From Clostridia bacterium (GTDB lineage Bacteria > Bacillota > Clostridia > Christensenellales > Borkfalkiaceae), in contig JAIDFD010000221.1 of assembly GCA_029054485.1 (NCBI GenBank), positions 1 through 7,379 on the forward strand: a stretch of 7,379 bases of DNA, given 5' to 3'. The translations under genes were made by a program, and so were the position numbers. Shown piece after piece: positions 6,568 to 7,379 of this stretch. The first letter of the stretch is position 1. Every line of letters begins with the position of its first letter. Under the pieces are notes generated by a model. It saw only the letters and a list, made by a program, of their open reading frames with translations. It did no database searches and had not been told where the DNA came from.

Positions 6568-6573
6568 GAGGGG
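6566..6573 (+). promoter_or_regulatory. Ribosome binding site overlapping the DUF1538 stop codon
   Basis: AGGAGGGG starts within the TAG stop (6565-6567) of the DUF1538 gene and lies 3-5 bases before the ATG at 6577. It is far stronger than the site of the DUF1538 gene itself, so the small protein may be made in excess over the membrane protein. Confidence 0.75.
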
Positions 6574-6576
6574 ATT

Positions 6577-7062
6577 ATGGCAGATAAAAAAATATCAAAA
6601 ACGGTGAAAAGCACCGCTAAAAAAATAAAGGCGGACGTAAGCAAAAAGCGTGCGGACGTCAAAAAACAGATTGCCGAAAAAAGAGCGGCAACCCCCAACA
6701 CGGTAACTTCCAACAGGCTTAAACTTATGATTACCGTTGTAAGCAGGAACAAAGCGGAGTATTTTCTTGATTTGATTCAGTCGTTCAAGGTGAATATGCA
6801 GATGGTTGTGCTTGCAAGCGGTACGGCAGACGCAAAAATGCTTGGGCTTTTGGGACTTTCGGACAACAATGAAAAGGCGGTAATTTTAAGCGTTATTCAG
6901 GAACAAAAAATCCCCGCCGCGCTTGTTTCTCTGGAAAACAAATTCAACTCGATAAAGGACGGAAAGGGTATTTCCTTTACTGTACCGTTGACAAGCGTAA
7001 TCGGCGCGCTGATTTACGGATTTTTGAGCGACAACAAACAAATGGTCAAGGAGGGCAAATAG
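6577..7062 (+). CDS. PII-like protein with basic N-terminal tail, DUF1538-associated
   Basis: A soluble 161-residue protein. Residues 1-40 are a Lys/Ala-rich, charged and probably helical tail with no hydrophobic residues typical of a signal peptide. The domain from about 47 (RLKLMITVVSRNKAEYFLDLIQ) to 148 reads as the ferredoxin-like fold of the PII family. It runs parallel to the next gene: SGTADAKMLGLLGLSDNNEKAVIL (81-104) aligns with its RGTANKEAEQFFNISIQPDKEIVMIL, and GKGISFTVPLTSVIG (129-143) aligns with GHGIAFSLPVDDVVG. PII proteins are trimers that sense nucleotides and small effectors and often bind membrane transporters. The position nine bases after the DUF1538 gene suggests that it regulates that protein. 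The classic T-loop tyrosine motif (RGxEY) is not present, so uridylylation is unlikely. PII-like fold is a fairly sure call; function is inferred. Confidence 0.75.
   Translation: MADKKISKTVKSTAKKIKADVSKKRADVKKQIAEKRAATPNTVTSNRLKLMITVVSRNKAEYFLDLIQSFKVNMQMVVLASGTADAKMLGLLGLSDNNEKAVILSVIQEQKIPAALVSLENKFNSIKDGKGISFTVPLTSVIGALIYGFLSDNKQMVKEGK
7048..7054 (+). promoter_or_regulatory. Ribosome binding site of the second PII-like gene
   Basis: AAGGAGG, nine bases before the ATG at 7064, inside the last codons of the preceding gene. It supports the start of the cut-off last gene. Confidence 0.75.
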
Positions 7063-7063
7063 T

Positions 7064-7379
7064 ATGCAGACGGCATCGGGATACGAAATGGTTTTGTGTA
7101 TAATCGACTCGGGCTTTTCTGAAACGGTTATGGACGCGGCAAAGGAGGTTGGCGCGCGCGGCGGCACGGTAATCCACGCAAGGGGCACCGCCAACAAGGA
7201 AGCCGAGCAGTTTTTCAATATTTCAATTCAGCCCGACAAGGAAATAGTTATGATTTTGGTACCCACCGAAATCAAGGACGACGTTTTGCACGCGGTTTAC
7301 CGCTCTGCGGGATTAAAAACCGAGGGTCACGGCATAGCGTTTTCGCTCCCCGTAGACGACGTGGTGGGCATTTCTGCCG
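7064..7379 (+). CDS. P-II family regulator, DUF1538-associated (3' end cut by window)
   Basis: The frame from ATG 7064 stays open to the window end and gives 105 residues, near the full length of a PII protein (about 110-112). The start is one base after the previous stop codon, with AAGGAGG nine bases upstream. Key parts are the first strand and helix YEMVLCIIDSGFSETVMDAA (7-26), GARGGTVIHARGTANKEAEQ (30-49) in the T-loop region, DKEIVMILVPTEIKDDVLHAVY (58-79), and GLKTEGHGIAFSLPVDDVVG (83-102). The last block corresponds to the PII B-loop and nucleotide-binding strand (T-G-x-x-G-x-G-K-I-F-V in GlnB). The T-loop is shorter than in GlnB/GlnK and lacks the modified tyrosine. It is probably a cytoplasmic trimeric sensor acting with its neighbour on the DUF1538 protein. 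The family is clear; the effector is unknown. Confidence 0.88.
   Translation, partial: MQTASGYEMVLCIIDSGFSETVMDAAKEVGARGGTVIHARGTANKEAEQFFNISIQPDKEIVMILVPTEIKDDVLHAVYRSAGLKTEGHGIAFSLPVDDVVGISA

Noticed and set aside
6886..7218. Minus-strand open frame of 110 codons across the two PII-like genes
   Set aside because: It covers the junction of two well-supported plus-strand genes with good ribosome binding sites and family motifs.

Overview
This window looks like chromosomal DNA from a Gram-positive, low-to-mid GC bacterium, probably a gut Clostridia-type member of the Bacillota. Three things suggest this: strong AGGAGG-type ribosome binding sites, an amino-acid ABC transporter whose solute-binding protein is a lipoprotein, and compact AT-rich promoters of the TATAAT class with TG extensions. 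This placement is an inference; there is no rRNA or marker gene to confirm it. The window is gene-dense, with no intergenic gap above about 180 bases. I see no mobile element, CRISPR array, tRNA or rRNA.

Layout. (1) Positions 2-679 (+) hold the C-terminal half of a MATE-family multidrug/cation exporter whose start lies upstream. (2) A near-ideal bidirectional hairpin terminator at 754-781 separates it from a convergent three-gene operon on the minus strand. This operon is transcribed in the order solute-binding lipoprotein (3306-2452), permease (2387-1677), ATPase (1690-788). Together they make a polar amino acid (PAAT) ABC importer. A hairpin between the binding protein and permease genes probably sets a higher level of the binding protein. 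(3) A divergent promoter region (about 3340-3485) drives the importer leftwards. Rightwards it drives a membrane-anchored DUF4874/DUF4832 protein (3486-4928) whose mRNA is probably leaderless. (4) A second extended -10 promoter at 4938-4966, followed at once by a 13-bp palindrome, starts a rightward operon. It encodes a two-repeat DUF1538 membrane protein (5020-6567), a PII-like protein with a basic N-terminal tail (6577-7062), and a second PII-like protein (7064 to the window end, cut off).

How the genes work together. The ABC genes form one importer: lipoprotein capture, membrane channel and ATPase. The DUF1538 protein and its two small partners look like a transporter with a pair of trimeric PII-type regulators. 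The architecture is comparable to AmtB-GlnK or SbtA-SbtB, but with an unrelated and little-studied membrane protein and two different regulators. This last operon is the most interesting part of the window. The MATE and DUF4832 genes have no evident functional link to their neighbours.
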